64,000 nt of DNA from Epilithonimonas sp. JDS (GTDB taxonomy: Bacteria; Bacteroidota; Bacteroidia; Flavobacteriales; Weeksellaceae). Shown here in pieces: positions 33,838-43,444 of this stretch. Made by a program: the position numbers and the translations under genes. Position 1 is the first letter of the stretch; every line of letters starts with the position of its first letter. The DNA lies in assembly GCF_021261315.1 (NCBI RefSeq), contig NZ_JAJSAX010000010.1:1-64000 (forward strand). The letters run 5' to 3'. Under the pieces are notes generated by a model. That model was given only the letters and a program-made list of their open reading frames with translations. It did no database searches and was not told the origin of the DNA.

Positions 33838-36297
33838 ATGCAGAAGAATATATCAACGCTGATAGGACTTTCTCAGAAAGCAAAATATTCAGGATTATTC
33901 CTGGCTTTATTGGCTGCATCGCCGTTTTCGAATGCTCAGACTAAAAATAAAACGGTAACGGTTGACGGAAAAACATTTAAAGATTCCAACGACAACGGGA
34001 AGTTAGATGTTTGGGAAGACACACGTCTTTCTGTTGACAAGAGAATTGATGCCATCATCAAGCAAATGACCAACGAAGAAAAGGTCAATCTATTAATCGG
34101 AACCGGAATGCCCGGAATCGAAGTGCTGACAGGTCCTGTCGGAGATTCAAAACAAGGTTTGGTTCCAGGAGCAGCAGGTGGAACAGATTCTTTTAACAGA
34201 TTTGGAATTCCGGCGACGATTGTTGCGGATGGACCAGCTGGTTTGAGAATTCAGCCAACGAGAGATAACGACTCAAAAACGTATTATGCAACGGCATTTC
34301 CAGTTGGTACCGCTCTGGCTTCGACCTGGAATAAAGATTTGCTGGAAAAAGTTGGAAAAGCAATGGGAAATGAAGTGAAGGAGTATGGAGTAGATGTACT
34401 TTTGGCTCCGGCTCTCAACATTCAGAGAAATCCATTGAACGGAAGAAATTTCGAATATTATTCTGAAGACCCATTAATTTCAGGAAAAACTGCAGCTGCG
34501 ATTGTGAACGGAATTCAGTCGCAAGATGTTGGAACTTCCATCAAACATTTTGCTGCGAATAACGAGGAAACCAACCGTTTGACCATCAACGCTCACGTTT
34601 CCGAAAGAGCAATGAGAGAATTGTATTTGAGAAATTTTGAAATTACCGTTAAAGAATCTCAGCCCTGGACGGTAATGTCATCTTATAATAAACTGAACGG
34701 CGTTTACACGTCAGATTCTAAAGATTTACTGACTCAGGTTTTAAGAAATGAATGGGGTTTTAAAGGAATTGTAATGACCGACTGGTTCGGAGGTTTCCCG
34801 GGATTTGAATCGATTAAAGACGGCGGACTTTCTGATGTTGTCAAACAAATGAATGCAGGAAATGACCTGTTAATGCCAGGAATTCCGGCGCAGAAAAAAG
34901 TGTTGTTGGAAGCTTTAAATACCGGTAAATTATCTCAGGAAGTGGCAAACCTGAATGCGAAAAGAATCTTGGAATATATTTTCAAAACACCAACCTTCGC
35001 ACATTACAAATACAGCGACAAACCTAACTTAGTTGAACACGCAGAGGTAACGAGAAACGCGGCAACCGAAGGAATGGTTTTGCTTAAAAATGAAAAAAAT
35101 GCATTGCCATTTGCCGATAAACAGAAAGAAGTTTCGTTATTCGGAGTGACTTCTTATGCCTGGATTACAGGCGGAACAGGCAGCGGAAGTGTGAACAATA
35201 AACACACGGTTTCTTTGTTGGAGGGTTTAAATTCTGCAGGCTACAAATTAGATAAAGAATTGGTTGATTTATATAAACCATTTGCAGAAAAAGAATCAAC
35301 TGCCGAAAAAGAAAGCCGAAAAGCAAGAGGCATTTTAGCACTTCCGGGAAGACTGGCTGAAATGAAAATGGACGACGCTTTCCTGGCTAAAAAAGCTGAA
35401 ACTTCTGAAATCGCTTTCGTAACTTTAGGAAGAAACTCAGGAGAAGGCGGCGATAGAGTGGTGAACGAAGATTTCAATCTGGCAACGGAAGAAATCGAAA
35501 TGCTGGACAAAATCTCCAAAGCATTCCACGCAAAAGGAAAAAAAGTGGTGGTGATTTTAAACATCGGTGGTGTTATCGAAACGGCTTCGTGGAAAGATAA
35601 AGTGGATGCAATTCTATTGGCTTGGCAACCAGGTCAGGAAGGCGGACATTCCGTAGCTGACGTCGTTTCCGGAAAAGTAAATCCTTCAGGAAAGCTGACA
35701 ATGACTTTCCCAGTCAATTATTCCGACCACGCATCAGCAAAGAATTTCCCGGGAATTCCTGCGGATAATCCAAAAGAAGTGACGTATGAAGAAGGCGTTT
35801 ATGTTGGGTACCGTTATTTCAATACATTCAATGTGAAACCGTCTTATGAATTTGGTTTCGGTAAGTCGTACACGGATTTTGCTTACAGCAATTTAAAACT
35901 GAACTCTAAAACTTTCAATAATAAATTAGAAGTAACGGTTGAAGTAAAGAATACTGGAAAAGTAGCAGGAAAAGAGGTAGTGGAATTATACCTTTCTGCA
36001 CCCAACCAATCCATCGATAAACCAAAATCTGAGTTGAAAGCCTACGCCAAAACCAAAGATTTGAAACCGGGAGAATCTCAAACCATCACCTTGACTTTAA
36101 ATCCGAAATTTTTGGCTTCTTACATTACCTCAAAATCCGCTTGGGTTGCGGAAGCAGGAAATTATAAGGTTTCTGTCGGTGCCTCTTCGTTAGACATTAA
36201 ACAAACTGCAGATTTCTCGCTGCCAAAAGAATTACTAGTGGAAAAAGTACAGCATGTTTTCCCGGCTGATAAACAGTTTGAAGATTTGAAACCTTAA
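33838..36297 (+). CDS. GH3 family beta-glucosidase-like enzyme with Fn3-like domain
   Basis: An 819-residue secreted enzyme with signal peptide ending near SNAQ (residues 32-35). TIVADGPAGLRI, KHFAANNEETNR and nucleophile IVMTDWFGG mark the GH3 barrel; GMVLLKNEKNALPF and GRNSGEGGDR mark the second domain with the acid/base region. Residues about 700-790 form the fibronectin-like domain (EVTVEVKNTGKVAGKEVVELYLS). It is the usual beta-glucosidase or beta-xylosidase layout. It is only distantly related to the GH3 at 28980, so the two likely cut different linkages. Confidence 0.92.
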   Translation: MQKNISTLIGLSQKAKYSGLFLALLAASPFSNAQTKNKTVTVDGKTFKDSNDNGKLDVWEDTRLSVDKRIDAIIKQMTNEEKVNLLIGTGMPGIEVLTGPVGDSKQGLVPGAAGGTDSFNRFGIPATIVADGPAGLRIQPTRDNDSKTYYATAFPVGTALASTWNKDLLEKVGKAMGNEVKEYGVDVLLAPALNIQRNPLNGRNFEYYSEDPLISGKTAAAIVNGIQSQDVGTSIKHFAANNEETNRLTINAHVSERAMRELYLRNFEITVKESQPWTVMSSYNKLNGVYTSDSKDLLTQVLRNEWGFKGIVMTDWFGGFPGFESIKDGGLSDVVKQMNAGNDLLMPGIPAQKKVLLEALNTGKLSQEVANLNAKRILEYIFKTPTFAHYKYSDKPNLVEHAEVTRNAATEGMVLLKNEKNALPFADKQKEVSLFGVTSYAWITGGTGSGSVNNKHTVSLLEGLNSAGYKLDKELVDLYKPFAEKESTAEKESRKARGILALPGRLAEMKMDDAFLAKKAETSEIAFVTLGRNSGEGGDRVVNEDFNLATEEIEMLDKISKAFHAKGKKVVVILNIGGVIETASWKDKVDAILLAWQPGQEGGHSVADVVSGKVNPSGKLTMTFPVNYSDHASAKNFPGIPADNPKEVTYEEGVYVGYRYFNTFNVKPSYEFGFGKSYTDFAYSNLKLNSKTFNNKLEVTVEVKNTGKVAGKEVVELYLSAPNQSIDKPKSELKAYAKTKDLKPGESQTITLTLNPKFLASYITSKSAWVAEAGNYKVSVGASSLDIKQTADFSLPKELLVEKVQHVFPADKQFEDLKP

Positions 36298-36611
36298 AAA
36301 ATTTGTTGTAGAAAAAAAAGTTACATAAAAATGGCGCTATTTTAGTTTAAATGGCGCCATTTGCTGTTTATGAAATCGAAAGTTATGTTTTAAAGTCGAT
36401 TTTTGAAGGATGTTTATAATGTTATCAAGATTTTGATCACTTGCAATAATCTTTCTTATTATTTCATTATATCTCTACTATAAAATCCAACTCACTCAAT
36501 CAGAAATATAGATGACTCAATTTTTTTATTTATTGCAGTATCATTTAACTCATCAATCTGGTAATATTGTAAAAAAAATATCTAACTTGTAATTGTTCTA
36601 TTTTCGATACT
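36298..36611. other. Intergenic region
   Basis: Holds the terminator hairpin at 36329-36362 and AT-rich sequence with no gene before the cysteine desulfurase. Confidence 0.55.
36329..36370 (+). terminator. Hairpin terminator after the GH3 locus
   Basis: AAATGGCGC (36329-36337) pairs perfectly with GCGCCATTT (36354-36362). The T-run after it is weak. Confidence 0.65.
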
Positions 36612-37751
36612 ATGACTGATTTTCTTTACTTGGATTACAATGCTACAACGCCTGTTGACCAACGAGTTGTCGATGCGATGCTTCCTTATTTTAATTCTCT
36701 GTTTGCCAATTCGGGAAGTTCTCATTTGTTTGGACTCACTGTGAAAGAGGCAATTGATGAAGCTGGTGAACAAATCGCAGAATTAATTTCGGCAAATCCA
36801 AAAGAAATCATCTATACATCCGGCGCTACGGAAGCCGTCAATCAAGCTATTAAAGGAATTGAGAAAGTGAATGGTAAAAATCATATCATCACTTTCAAAA
36901 CCGAACACAAGGCAGTTTTAGACACTTGTCAAAATATAGAACAGCAAGGATTGTCTGTAACTTATCTCGATGTAGGAAGAGATGGATTGATCAACCTGGA
37001 TGATTTGAAAAACGCGATCACTGATAAAACATTATTGGTTTGTGTAATGTTTGTCAATAATGAAACAGGCGTCATCCAGCCAATCAAAAAAATTATCAAA
37101 ATCGCTCACGATAAAAATTGTCTTGTTTTCTGTGATGCCACGCAGGCTGTGGGCAAAATTCCGGTAAATGTCAAAGATCTTGGGATTGACCTGATGGCTT
37201 TTTCGGCGCACAAATTTTATGGTCCGAAAGGGGTTGGTGCATTATATATTTCTTCCGAAATTAAAAAATATATAGATCCTCAAATTCACGGAGGAGGTCA
37301 ACAATTTAATTTGCGAAGCGGCACTTTGAATGTTCCAGGAATCATCGGAATGGGAAAGGCAGCGGAAATAGCAATGGAAGAAATGGCCGCAGATTCACGA
37401 AAAATTAAAGGACTAAGAGATAACCTCGAAAATTCGCTATTAAAAATTCCTAACACATCCATCAACGGAGATAGAGACAAACGCATCTTCAACACGTCAA
37501 ATATTTGCTTTTCTGATGTAAATTCCGAGCAGATGATTTTATCATTTGGAAATATCTGTGTATCAAGCGGTTCGGCTTGCAATGCGACAACATCCAAACC
37601 ATCCCACGTTTTGAAGGCAATGGGAATGAGTGATCTGGATGCACTTTCTTCAATTAGATTTAGTTTAGGTAAGTTTACGACCAGATCGGAGATTGAAATG
37701 GCGACAGAAAAAATCGAAAAAATAGTGCTTCAACTACGCAAAGAAAGTTAA
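36612..37751 (+). CDS. Cysteine desulfurase family protein (NifS/IscS-like)
   Basis: A 379-residue PLP enzyme that moves sulfur from cysteine to an acceptor. YLDYNATTPVD opens it, the PLP lysine is in FSAHKFYGPKG near 197-207, and the persulfide cysteine lies in CVSSGSACNA near 316-325. It converges with the moaCB gene and overlaps it by 4 nt. Beside XdhC and a Moco pathway it most likely provides sulfur for the sulfurated cofactor or for MoaD, rather than being the housekeeping IscS. This assignment rests on context. Confidence 0.9.
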   Translation: MTDFLYLDYNATTPVDQRVVDAMLPYFNSLFANSGSSHLFGLTVKEAIDEAGEQIAELISANPKEIIYTSGATEAVNQAIKGIEKVNGKNHIITFKTEHKAVLDTCQNIEQQGLSVTYLDVGRDGLINLDDLKNAITDKTLLVCVMFVNNETGVIQPIKKIIKIAHDKNCLVFCDATQAVGKIPVNVKDLGIDLMAFSAHKFYGPKGVGALYISSEIKKYIDPQIHGGGQQFNLRSGTLNVPGIIGMGKAAEIAMEEMAADSRKIKGLRDNLENSLLKIPNTSINGDRDKRIFNTSNICFSDVNSEQMILSFGNICVSSGSACNATTSKPSHVLKAMGMSDLDALSSIRFSLGKFTTRSEIEMATEKIEKIVLQLRKES

Positions 37752-38656
37752 TGACTATCTCCGTTCTTCACTGAAAAAACGTGCAAAATCTGCGGGAATA
37801 AGGCTTGTACATATTCCTTCACAGCGCATGCGGATCCAGGCAAAGTTAAAATCAGCATATCATCAGAAAAACCAGCAATTCCTCTGGAAAGCATCGATGT
37901 TTTCACGCGGTCTTGTCCATAATTTCTGGCAGTTTCCATGATGCCCGGAATTTCCTTTGTGATGAATGGCTGCACAGCTTCCGGCGTCACATCACGATTG
38001 GACAAACCTGTTCCGCCTGTAAACAACAGCAGATCACAGCCTTTGCTTTTATGCAATTCAATTTGTTGACGAATGTCCAGAATATCATCAGGAACAATAG
38101 AGTAGTCAATATGATTGATTCCTTGATTGTTAAGAGACTCGACCAAGAATTTACCTGAAGTATCTTCTTTAATTCCTTGCGAAACAGAATCACTGCAAAC
38201 CACAACTGCAGCTTTCAAATTTTCAGTCTCCATATTTTTCTGATTGCTTTTTCCACCCTGCTTTTCCAACAATTTAATATTGGAGATCTCGACATTTTTA
38301 TCGATAGGTTTCAACATATCATAGATCACCAAAGCCGCAACAGATGCGCCATGCATCGCTTCTACTTCGACACCGGTCTTGTAAATGGTATGAACTTCAA
38401 CAGTGATATTGATGTTCAAATCATTCATTTCGTAATTGATGGAAGCAAATTCAACCGGCAACGGATGACAATCGGGAATCACATCGCTCGTTTTTTTGAT
38501 TGCCAACAAAGCAGAAGCTCTTGCAAATTCCAAAATGTTGCCTTTTGGGACAGTTCCATTCTTCACGGCTTCTACAGTTGAGATATTTGAAGTTTTGATT
38601 GTCGCCGCAGCGATCGCTTTTCTAAGTGTGAAAGTTTTAAAAGTAATATCTACCAT
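37748..38656 (-). CDS. moaCB: Bifunctional MoaC/MoaB (MogA-like) Moco protein
   Basis: A 302-residue fusion. Residues 1-150 are MoaC, which with MoaA makes cyclic pyranopterin phosphate (KKTSDVIPDCHPLP and GVEVEAMHGASVAAL are its active-site landmarks). Residues about 150-302 are the MoaB/MogA adenylyltransferase domain (VVVCSDSVSQG, LLFTGGTGLSNRDVTPEA). A short lysine/asparagine-rich linker joins them. It is the last gene of the ten-gene Moco operon. The fusion replaces separate moaC and mogA genes, which are not seen elsewhere here. Confidence 0.93.
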   Translation of the reverse strand: MVDITFKTFTLRKAIAAATIKTSNISTVEAVKNGTVPKGNILEFARASALLAIKKTSDVIPDCHPLPVEFASINYEMNDLNINITVEVHTIYKTGVEVEAMHGASVAALVIYDMLKPIDKNVEISNIKLLEKQGGKSNQKNMETENLKAAVVVCSDSVSQGIKEDTSGKFLVESLNNQGINHIDYSIVPDDILDIRQQIELHKSKGCDLLLFTGGTGLSNRDVTPEAVQPFITKEIPGIMETARNYGQDRVKTSMLSRGIAGFSDDMLILTLPGSACAVKEYVQALFPQILHVFSVKNGDSH

Positions 38657-38659
38657 TGC

Positions 38660-39097
38660 TTATTGGTTTATTTTCCATTGATGTGTTTCGTCCTCAAAGA
38701 TCTCTTTGCCCCAAATCGGAAGTTCGTTCTTAATGCGTTCCACCACTTCATTACAGGCCAAAGTAGCCTCTTTTCTATGCTTGGAAGAAGTGAATACAAA
38801 CAAACAAATTTCCCCAGCATTCACAACACCAAGACTGTGATGGATATGCATACAAGTGATGTCATATTTCGCAAAGATCTCTTCTCGGATCGCTGTCATT
38901 TGATTCAATACTAAATCTTCATAAGCTGTGTACTCAATTGCTTTTACCGTTTTACCATCAATTTTATCAGCACGGATCTGTCCTAAGAAGATCTGATGTG
39001 CACCAATTTCCGTCTTCGAAGAATGTTTTGTGATACTTTCTGCGATAAACAACGGCGATATGGGTGAATGCTGAAATATGTTTTTGATCTTACTCAT
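38660..39097 (-). CDS. moaE: Molybdopterin synthase catalytic subunit
   Basis: A 145-residue MoaE. GAHQIFLGQIRADKIDGKTVKAIEY is close to the family's N-terminal half; IHHSLGVVNAGE and SSKHRKEATLACNEVVERIKNELPIWGKE cover the active-site histidine, arginine and lysine region. With MoaD it inserts two sulfurs into cyclic pyranopterin phosphate. It overlaps the moeB gene by 8 nt and ends 3 nt before moaCB. Confidence 0.94.
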   Translation of the reverse strand: MSKIKNIFQHSPISPLFIAESITKHSSKTEIGAHQIFLGQIRADKIDGKTVKAIEYTAYEDLVLNQMTAIREEIFAKYDITCMHIHHSLGVVNAGEICLFVFTSSKHRKEATLACNEVVERIKNELPIWGKEIFEDETHQWKINQ

Positions 39098-40202
39098 TGA
39101 TCTTTTGATTTAATTGATTGATGCCACCTTCCAAATGGCTGATGTTGTAATCAGAACCAAGAATTTCCTGTAAAACTTGCGCACCTGCAAGACTTCTCTT
39201 ACCTGACTGGCAAACTACAATGACATTCTTGTGCTGAATTTGTGTTGAATTCTCTTTTAATTGAGATAAAGGTATCGATAAATAGGGAATCCCAAGCTTG
39301 GGATATTCATTGATCTCACGTACATCAATGATGGTGGTTTCTGGATCTTTTGAAATTAAATTAAATTCTGCAGGAGAAATATTTTTAATTCCAATTTGCT
39401 TTATTCCGCAGTGAACTTCATAATCCATCTTCTCAAATTCCGTTATCGAAGAAGGAATACTTTTGTTCGTCATATTCTCCGCAGGTATTTCGAAAATGGC
39501 AGTTTGATAATCCAGAACATTGATGGTCATTAATCTATTGATCAATGCTTCTCCGATTCCTGTGATTAGCTTGATCGCTTCTGTAGCCTGCAACGTTCCG
39601 ATAATTCCGGGCAAAACGCCAATAACACCAGCATCATTACAATCCGGAACTTCTCCGGGTTTTGGCGGTTGAGGAAAAAGATCTCTATAATGCGTTGAAG
39701 ATCCTTTCTTATCTTCAACATTGAAAACAGCGACTTGACCTTCATACTGATAGATCGCCCCGAATATCAAAGGTTTTTTCAAGATTCTGCAGACATCATC
39801 TAGCAAATAACGTGTCGGGAAATTATCCGTGCAATCAATTACGAAATCATAATCAGATAAAATCTGAATGGCATTATTTGTACTAATTCTCTCCGAAATT
39901 ATATTGATTTGAATTTCAGGATTCATTGAACTAAGCCTTTCAAATGCAGCTTCGGTCTTGAGCTTCCCGATGTCACTCGTTGCGTAAAGGATCTGTCTAT
40001 GCAAATTGCTGAGCGAAACTCGATCATCATCTACAATACCAATATTTCCAACACCTGCTGCAGTCAGATATTGAAGAAGAGGACATCCCAAACCACCAGC
40101 ACCGATCACAAGAACCTTTGCTATAGTCAATTTTTCCTGAGCTTCAATCCCAAAACCCTGGAGTTTGATCTGTCTGTCGTATCGTTCCAAATTCAACATC
40201 AT
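39090..40202 (-). CDS. moeB: MoeB-type MoaD adenylyltransferase with rhodanese domain
   Basis: A 370-residue protein. Residues 1-240 are the ThiF/MoeB E1-like enzyme with the nucleotide loop GAGGLGCPLLQYL and DNFPTRYLLDD. Residues about 270-370 are a rhodanese domain with the active cysteine in VVCQSGKRS. It activates the MoaD C-terminus as acyl-adenylate and the rhodanese part hands over sulfur, probably from the cysteine desulfurase encoded nearby. It lies directly after moaD (1 nt gap). Confidence 0.93.
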   Translation of the reverse strand: MMLNLERYDRQIKLQGFGIEAQEKLTIAKVLVIGAGGLGCPLLQYLTAAGVGNIGIVDDDRVSLSNLHRQILYATSDIGKLKTEAAFERLSSMNPEIQINIISERISTNNAIQILSDYDFVIDCTDNFPTRYLLDDVCRILKKPLIFGAIYQYEGQVAVFNVEDKKGSSTHYRDLFPQPPKPGEVPDCNDAGVIGVLPGIIGTLQATEAIKLITGIGEALINRLMTINVLDYQTAIFEIPAENMTNKSIPSSITEFEKMDYEVHCGIKQIGIKNISPAEFNLISKDPETTIIDVREINEYPKLGIPYLSIPLSQLKENSTQIQHKNVIVVCQSGKRSLAGAQVLQEILGSDYNISHLEGGINQLNQKINE

Positions 40203-40203
40203 A

Positions 40204-40434
40204 TTATCCGCCTGAATAGGGTGGCATCAAAGCTACCACGTCGTTATTTTTTAAATCCGTATTTTCTGAAATAATCTTTTGATTGACCGCAATCCTCAGT
40301 TTTAAATCTTCCAGCTGAGGAAATTTCTCATTAAGCTGATTCAGCAATTCATCAGAGTTTTCAGCTTCCAATTCAAAATCAGAACCTAAAATTTCTTTCA
40401 ATCTTCCAAAGCTTATGATCTTAATATTGGCCAT
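40204..40434 (-). CDS. moaD: Molybdopterin synthase sulfur carrier subunit
   Basis: A 76-residue ubiquitin-like MoaD ending in the essential Gly-Gly (VALMPPYSGG). The short KIISFGRLKEIL start and the central LNEKFPQLEDLKLRIAVN fit the family. It is flanked by the periplasmic molybdopterin-like gene (4 nt) and moeB (1 nt). Confidence 0.94.
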   Translation of the reverse strand: MANIKIISFGRLKEILGSDFELEAENSDELLNQLNEKFPQLEDLKLRIAVNQKIISENTDLKNNDVVALMPPYSGG

Positions 40435-40438
40435 TAAT

Positions 40439-40924
40439 CTATTTTTTAAGTTGAATCGTTTTCAGCATTTTGACATAACGTCTTCCTGTCGCAAAATCTG
40501 TTGGCGACAAGGTAGAGATACCATCTTTTGATCTGCCTTCAATTTCGGGAATGATGAGAACGCTGTCACCAACGGGAGAATTGAAGATCTCGTTCCAGGA
40601 AAAAACCACTTTATAACCGTCTTCCGCAACGCAAACAATGTAATATTCGCTTAAAACCTTTGGCGATTTCTCCTTAAATGAAATTTTGGAAAGAACGTCT
40701 CGAAGCAAAACTCCTTTCACATTCTTGATCGTCGAACGGTACTCTTTCAAATGATTGGTAATCTGAAGGCTATCGATCGTATGTTTTGAATATTTTGATA
40801 GATCCGCAGCTGTTACTATTGTTTTTTGATTGTCAGGATCAATGATCTCAAAGCTTTTAGATTGGGCAAAGCTTAGAATAGTGAAAAGAAAAGATAGTAG
40901 TAATATAAAATTTTTCATTTTCAT
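40439..40924 (-). CDS. Secreted molybdopterin-oxidoreductase-fold protein, unknown function
   Basis: A 161-residue protein with a signal peptide ending near SFAQ (residues 18-21). TIKNVKGVLLRDVLSKISF and YYIVCVAEDGYKVVFSWNEIFNSP resemble the small part of the sulfite-oxidase (SUOX) fold. It is far too short for a full enzyme and no Mo-ligand cysteine of the YedY type is certain; C98-like cysteine sits elsewhere. It is embedded in the Moco operon between moaD and a TauE/SafE transporter. A role in cofactor or molybdate handling outside the cytoplasm is conceivable only. Confidence 0.6.
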   Translation of the reverse strand: MKMKNFILLLSFLFTILSFAQSKSFEIIDPDNQKTIVTAADLSKYSKHTIDSLQITNHLKEYRSTIKNVKGVLLRDVLSKISFKEKSPKVLSEYYIVCVAEDGYKVVFSWNEIFNSPVGDSVLIIPEIEGRSKDGISTLSPTDFATGRRYVKMLKTIQLKK

Positions 40925-40927
40925 TTT

Positions 40928-41662
40928 TTAGATTGTGCTAGATATTAATTTGTAAGAAGCCATCAAAAGTACGACTGCGAGGACATATTTCAATCCGTTT
41001 TGATTTAGTTTTTTGGATGCCAGGTAAGAACCTAATAATCCACCAGCAAAAGCACAAACAATGTACATCCACATATCATTTGTAAAGGCAATCTCTTTGG
41101 TGAACATTCCGCCTAATCCTGCTACAGAATTGACAAAAATAAAGGCTGCACTGATGGCTGCTGTTTGTTTTTGATTGGTCCATTTTAATAGAATCAGAAC
41201 CGGCGAGAGTAAAATTCCGCCCCCAATGCCTATCATCCCCGAAAGTAAACCGATAATTCCTCCGAATATTAATGATAGATAGATTTGAGGATCCTTGAGT
41301 TCGCTGTCTTCCGGACTTTTGAAGAAGAAAAATCTGATGACAGGGAAAAGTAAAAGGACACCTAAGATCCGTTTGTACAAATGGTCTTCGATATGGATCA
41401 TTCCGCCAACAAAAGCAAGTGGAATAGACGCAATTGCAATCGGAATAAAGGTTCGAAGTTTAAAATGCCCGCCTCTGTAATACTGTATAAAAGCGGTCAA
41501 TGACACGAACAAATTCAAAACGAGAGCGGTCGGTTTCATCTCTTTAGGAGCTACGCCGTACAAGGCCATCAAAGCCAGATAGCCGCTTGCACCGCCGTGT
41601 CCGACTGCCGCATACAAAGCTGCGATGACAAATAAAATTAAATAAAATATTTCTACATTCAT
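40928..41662 (-). CDS. TauE/SafE-family (TSUP) membrane permease
   Basis: A 244-residue polytopic inner membrane protein with about eight hydrophobic segments. The repeat landmark GHGGASGYLALM near 22-33 recurs as GMIGIGGGILLSPVLIL near 141-157, as typical of TSUP proteins that move sulfite, sulfonates or other anions. It lies 3 nt from the SUOX-fold gene and 10 nt from moeA. Inside a Moco operon it may carry a sulfur compound or molybdate, but the substrate is not given by sequence. Confidence 0.88.
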   Translation of the reverse strand: MNVEIFYLILFVIAALYAAVGHGGASGYLALMALYGVAPKEMKPTALVLNLFVSLTAFIQYYRGGHFKLRTFIPIAIASIPLAFVGGMIHIEDHLYKRILGVLLLFPVIRFFFFKSPEDSELKDPQIYLSLIFGGIIGLLSGMIGIGGGILLSPVLILLKWTNQKQTAAISAAFIFVNSVAGLGGMFTKEIAFTNDMWMYIVCAFAGGLLGSYLASKKLNQNGLKYVLAVVLLMASYKLISSTI

Positions 41663-41672
41663 TCCTCGGTCT

Positions 41673-42851
41673 TTACTTTAATAATATGATCTCAACAACT
41701 TCATCCTTATCACAACCTTCTGCATTTTCCGGCAAAATCATCAGAGAATTGGCTTCTGCAAAGGATTGCAGACGGTACGATTCCTGCGCGCGTAGTGGCG
41801 TGACTTTTCCGTCAGCGTATGTTGCTTTGAGAAAATGTGTAAGACCTGTTTTTTTCTTGTAGGCAGATGTCGCAGTTGCGTTGATTTTTTCAGTTATTGT
41901 CGGACGCTTCATTACTTTTGAAAGCAAAGGTGCGATGTACAAATAAAAACAAGTCAGTGCCGACGATGGATTTCCCGGTAATCCAAAGACCAGTTTTTCA
42001 TCTTTGGTTCCAAAATAAAACGGTTTTCCTGGTTTTTGTCTGATCTTATGAAACTCCTGTTCAATTCCACATTTTTTTGTAGCATCAATGACGTAATCGT
42101 AGTCGCCTACGCTCACGCCGCCAACCAAGATCACAATATCGGTTTTTGAAATCGCCAAGTTCAAGATTTTTTCAAGTTCCAGGGGATCATCCTTTACCCA
42201 AAATTTTTCTATCAAATTAATGCCGCATTGCTTCAGGACACTTTCCAACTGATAGGAATTGGATTCGAAAACCTGACCGAATTCCAGATCGTTTCCTGGT
42301 TGCACCAACTCATTGCCCGTTAAAATTAATGAAACAGAGGGCTGTGCAAAAACTGTAACTTCCGTACATCCAATCCCAGCCAGATAACCGATGGCTGCAG
42401 CTGAAAGATAGCTGTCTTTCCTAACTGCAACAGTATCTTTCTTTGCATCGCTTCCGGCATCTCTTAAATTTAAACCATTTTCGAGGTCAGAATCTTCAAT
42501 AATCAGATAATCATTATTTTCTATTTTAATTTTCTCCTGCATTACGACTGTGTCTGCACCAATCGGAAGTGGCGCACCAGTGAAAATCCTGCAAGCTGTT
42601 GAGTTTTCTAAATGAAACGGTTCTGTAGTTCCAGCAGACATTTCGCCTACAATTTTCAGCTTTAAATCTTTATCTTCAAAACGGATTGCATAGCCATCCA
42701 TTGAAGATTGTGAAAAATTTGGGATATTATATTTTGAATAGATATCTTCCGAAGTAGTGTAACCAAACGTTTCTTTTAAAGGGAGAATCTGATGTTTTTT
42801 TTTCGGAATATTTTGATTGATGATATCCTGAGCTTTCTGTACACTGATCAT
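41673..42851 (-). CDS. moeA: Molybdopterin molybdenumtransferase
   Basis: A 392-residue MoeA. FSQSSMDGYAIRFED near 44-58, FTGAPLPIGADTVVMQE near 89-105, VSVGDYDYV near 247-255 and FGLPGNPSSALTCFY near 292-306 are standard family blocks. It inserts molybdate into adenylylated molybdopterin. Its start overlaps the mocA stop by 4 nt (ATGA), so the two are coupled. Confidence 0.95.
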   Translation of the reverse strand: MISVQKAQDIINQNIPKKKHQILPLKETFGYTTSEDIYSKYNIPNFSQSSMDGYAIRFEDKDLKLKIVGEMSAGTTEPFHLENSTACRIFTGAPLPIGADTVVMQEKIKIENNDYLIIEDSDLENGLNLRDAGSDAKKDTVAVRKDSYLSAAAIGYLAGIGCTEVTVFAQPSVSLILTGNELVQPGNDLEFGQVFESNSYQLESVLKQCGINLIEKFWVKDDPLELEKILNLAISKTDIVILVGGVSVGDYDYVIDATKKCGIEQEFHKIRQKPGKPFYFGTKDEKLVFGLPGNPSSALTCFYLYIAPLLSKVMKRPTITEKINATATSAYKKKTGLTHFLKATYADGKVTPLRAQESYRLQSFAEANSLMILPENAEGCDKDEVVEIILLK

Positions 42852-43444
42852 TCTTTTGATTTTAAATTTTCATAATCCACTTTCGTATCAATATCAATAG
42901 CGCCTTTTTCAAATTCGAAAGTTTCTACATCTTCCATACTTCTCTGAATAATTTTCTTCGCACCTTGCTCACCTGAAAGTTCCATCAAAACATTAAAATG
43001 TTTTTTAGAAAATAAGGCAGGAACACCTACTGTATCGGAATACCGAGCTGCGATGATATTTTTGTTTGAATTCTCTTTAAGCTGGAACATCTCCGTAAAA
43101 ATTTCGCTGGTCAAAAAAGGCTGATCACAGACCGAGATAAAACAATGCTCCAGATCCGGAAACAGCTTTATTAAGGCTTCGAGTCCAACCTTAATTGATG
43201 AAGCCATTCCAGATTGCCAATTATCGTTAATGGAAATCTGTATGTTTTTATTCTCGATTTTCGACGCTATCTCATTGTGGTAGGCACCTAACACCAGGAT
43301 GATGTGATTTTGATTGAAAACTTCCAGCGCTGTATCGATGGTTCTGTCCAGCAACATTTTTCCTTGGTAGGAGAGAAGCTGTTTTGCAGTTCCCATTCTT
43401 GACGAATTTCCTGCTGCCAATAATATAATTCCGGTATTTTTCAT
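42848..43444 (-). CDS. mocA: Molybdenum cofactor cytidylyltransferase
   Basis: A 198-residue nucleotidyltransferase: LLAAGNSSRMGTAKQLL at the start and SVCDQPFLTSEIF near 99-111 are the MocA landmarks. It attaches CMP from CTP to Mo-molybdopterin to form the MCD cofactor used by xanthine-oxidase-family enzymes. MobA makes the guanine form, but the sequence context (xdhC and an xanthine-oxidase-type operon) favours MocA. It lies between moaA and moeA with 0 to 4 nt spacing. Confidence 0.9.
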   Translation of the reverse strand: MKNTGIILLAAGNSSRMGTAKQLLSYQGKMLLDRTIDTALEVFNQNHIILVLGAYHNEIASKIENKNIQISINDNWQSGMASSIKVGLEALIKLFPDLEHCFISVCDQPFLTSEIFTEMFQLKENSNKNIIAARYSDTVGVPALFSKKHFNVLMELSGEQGAKKIIQRSMEDVETFEFEKGAIDIDTKVDYENLKSKE

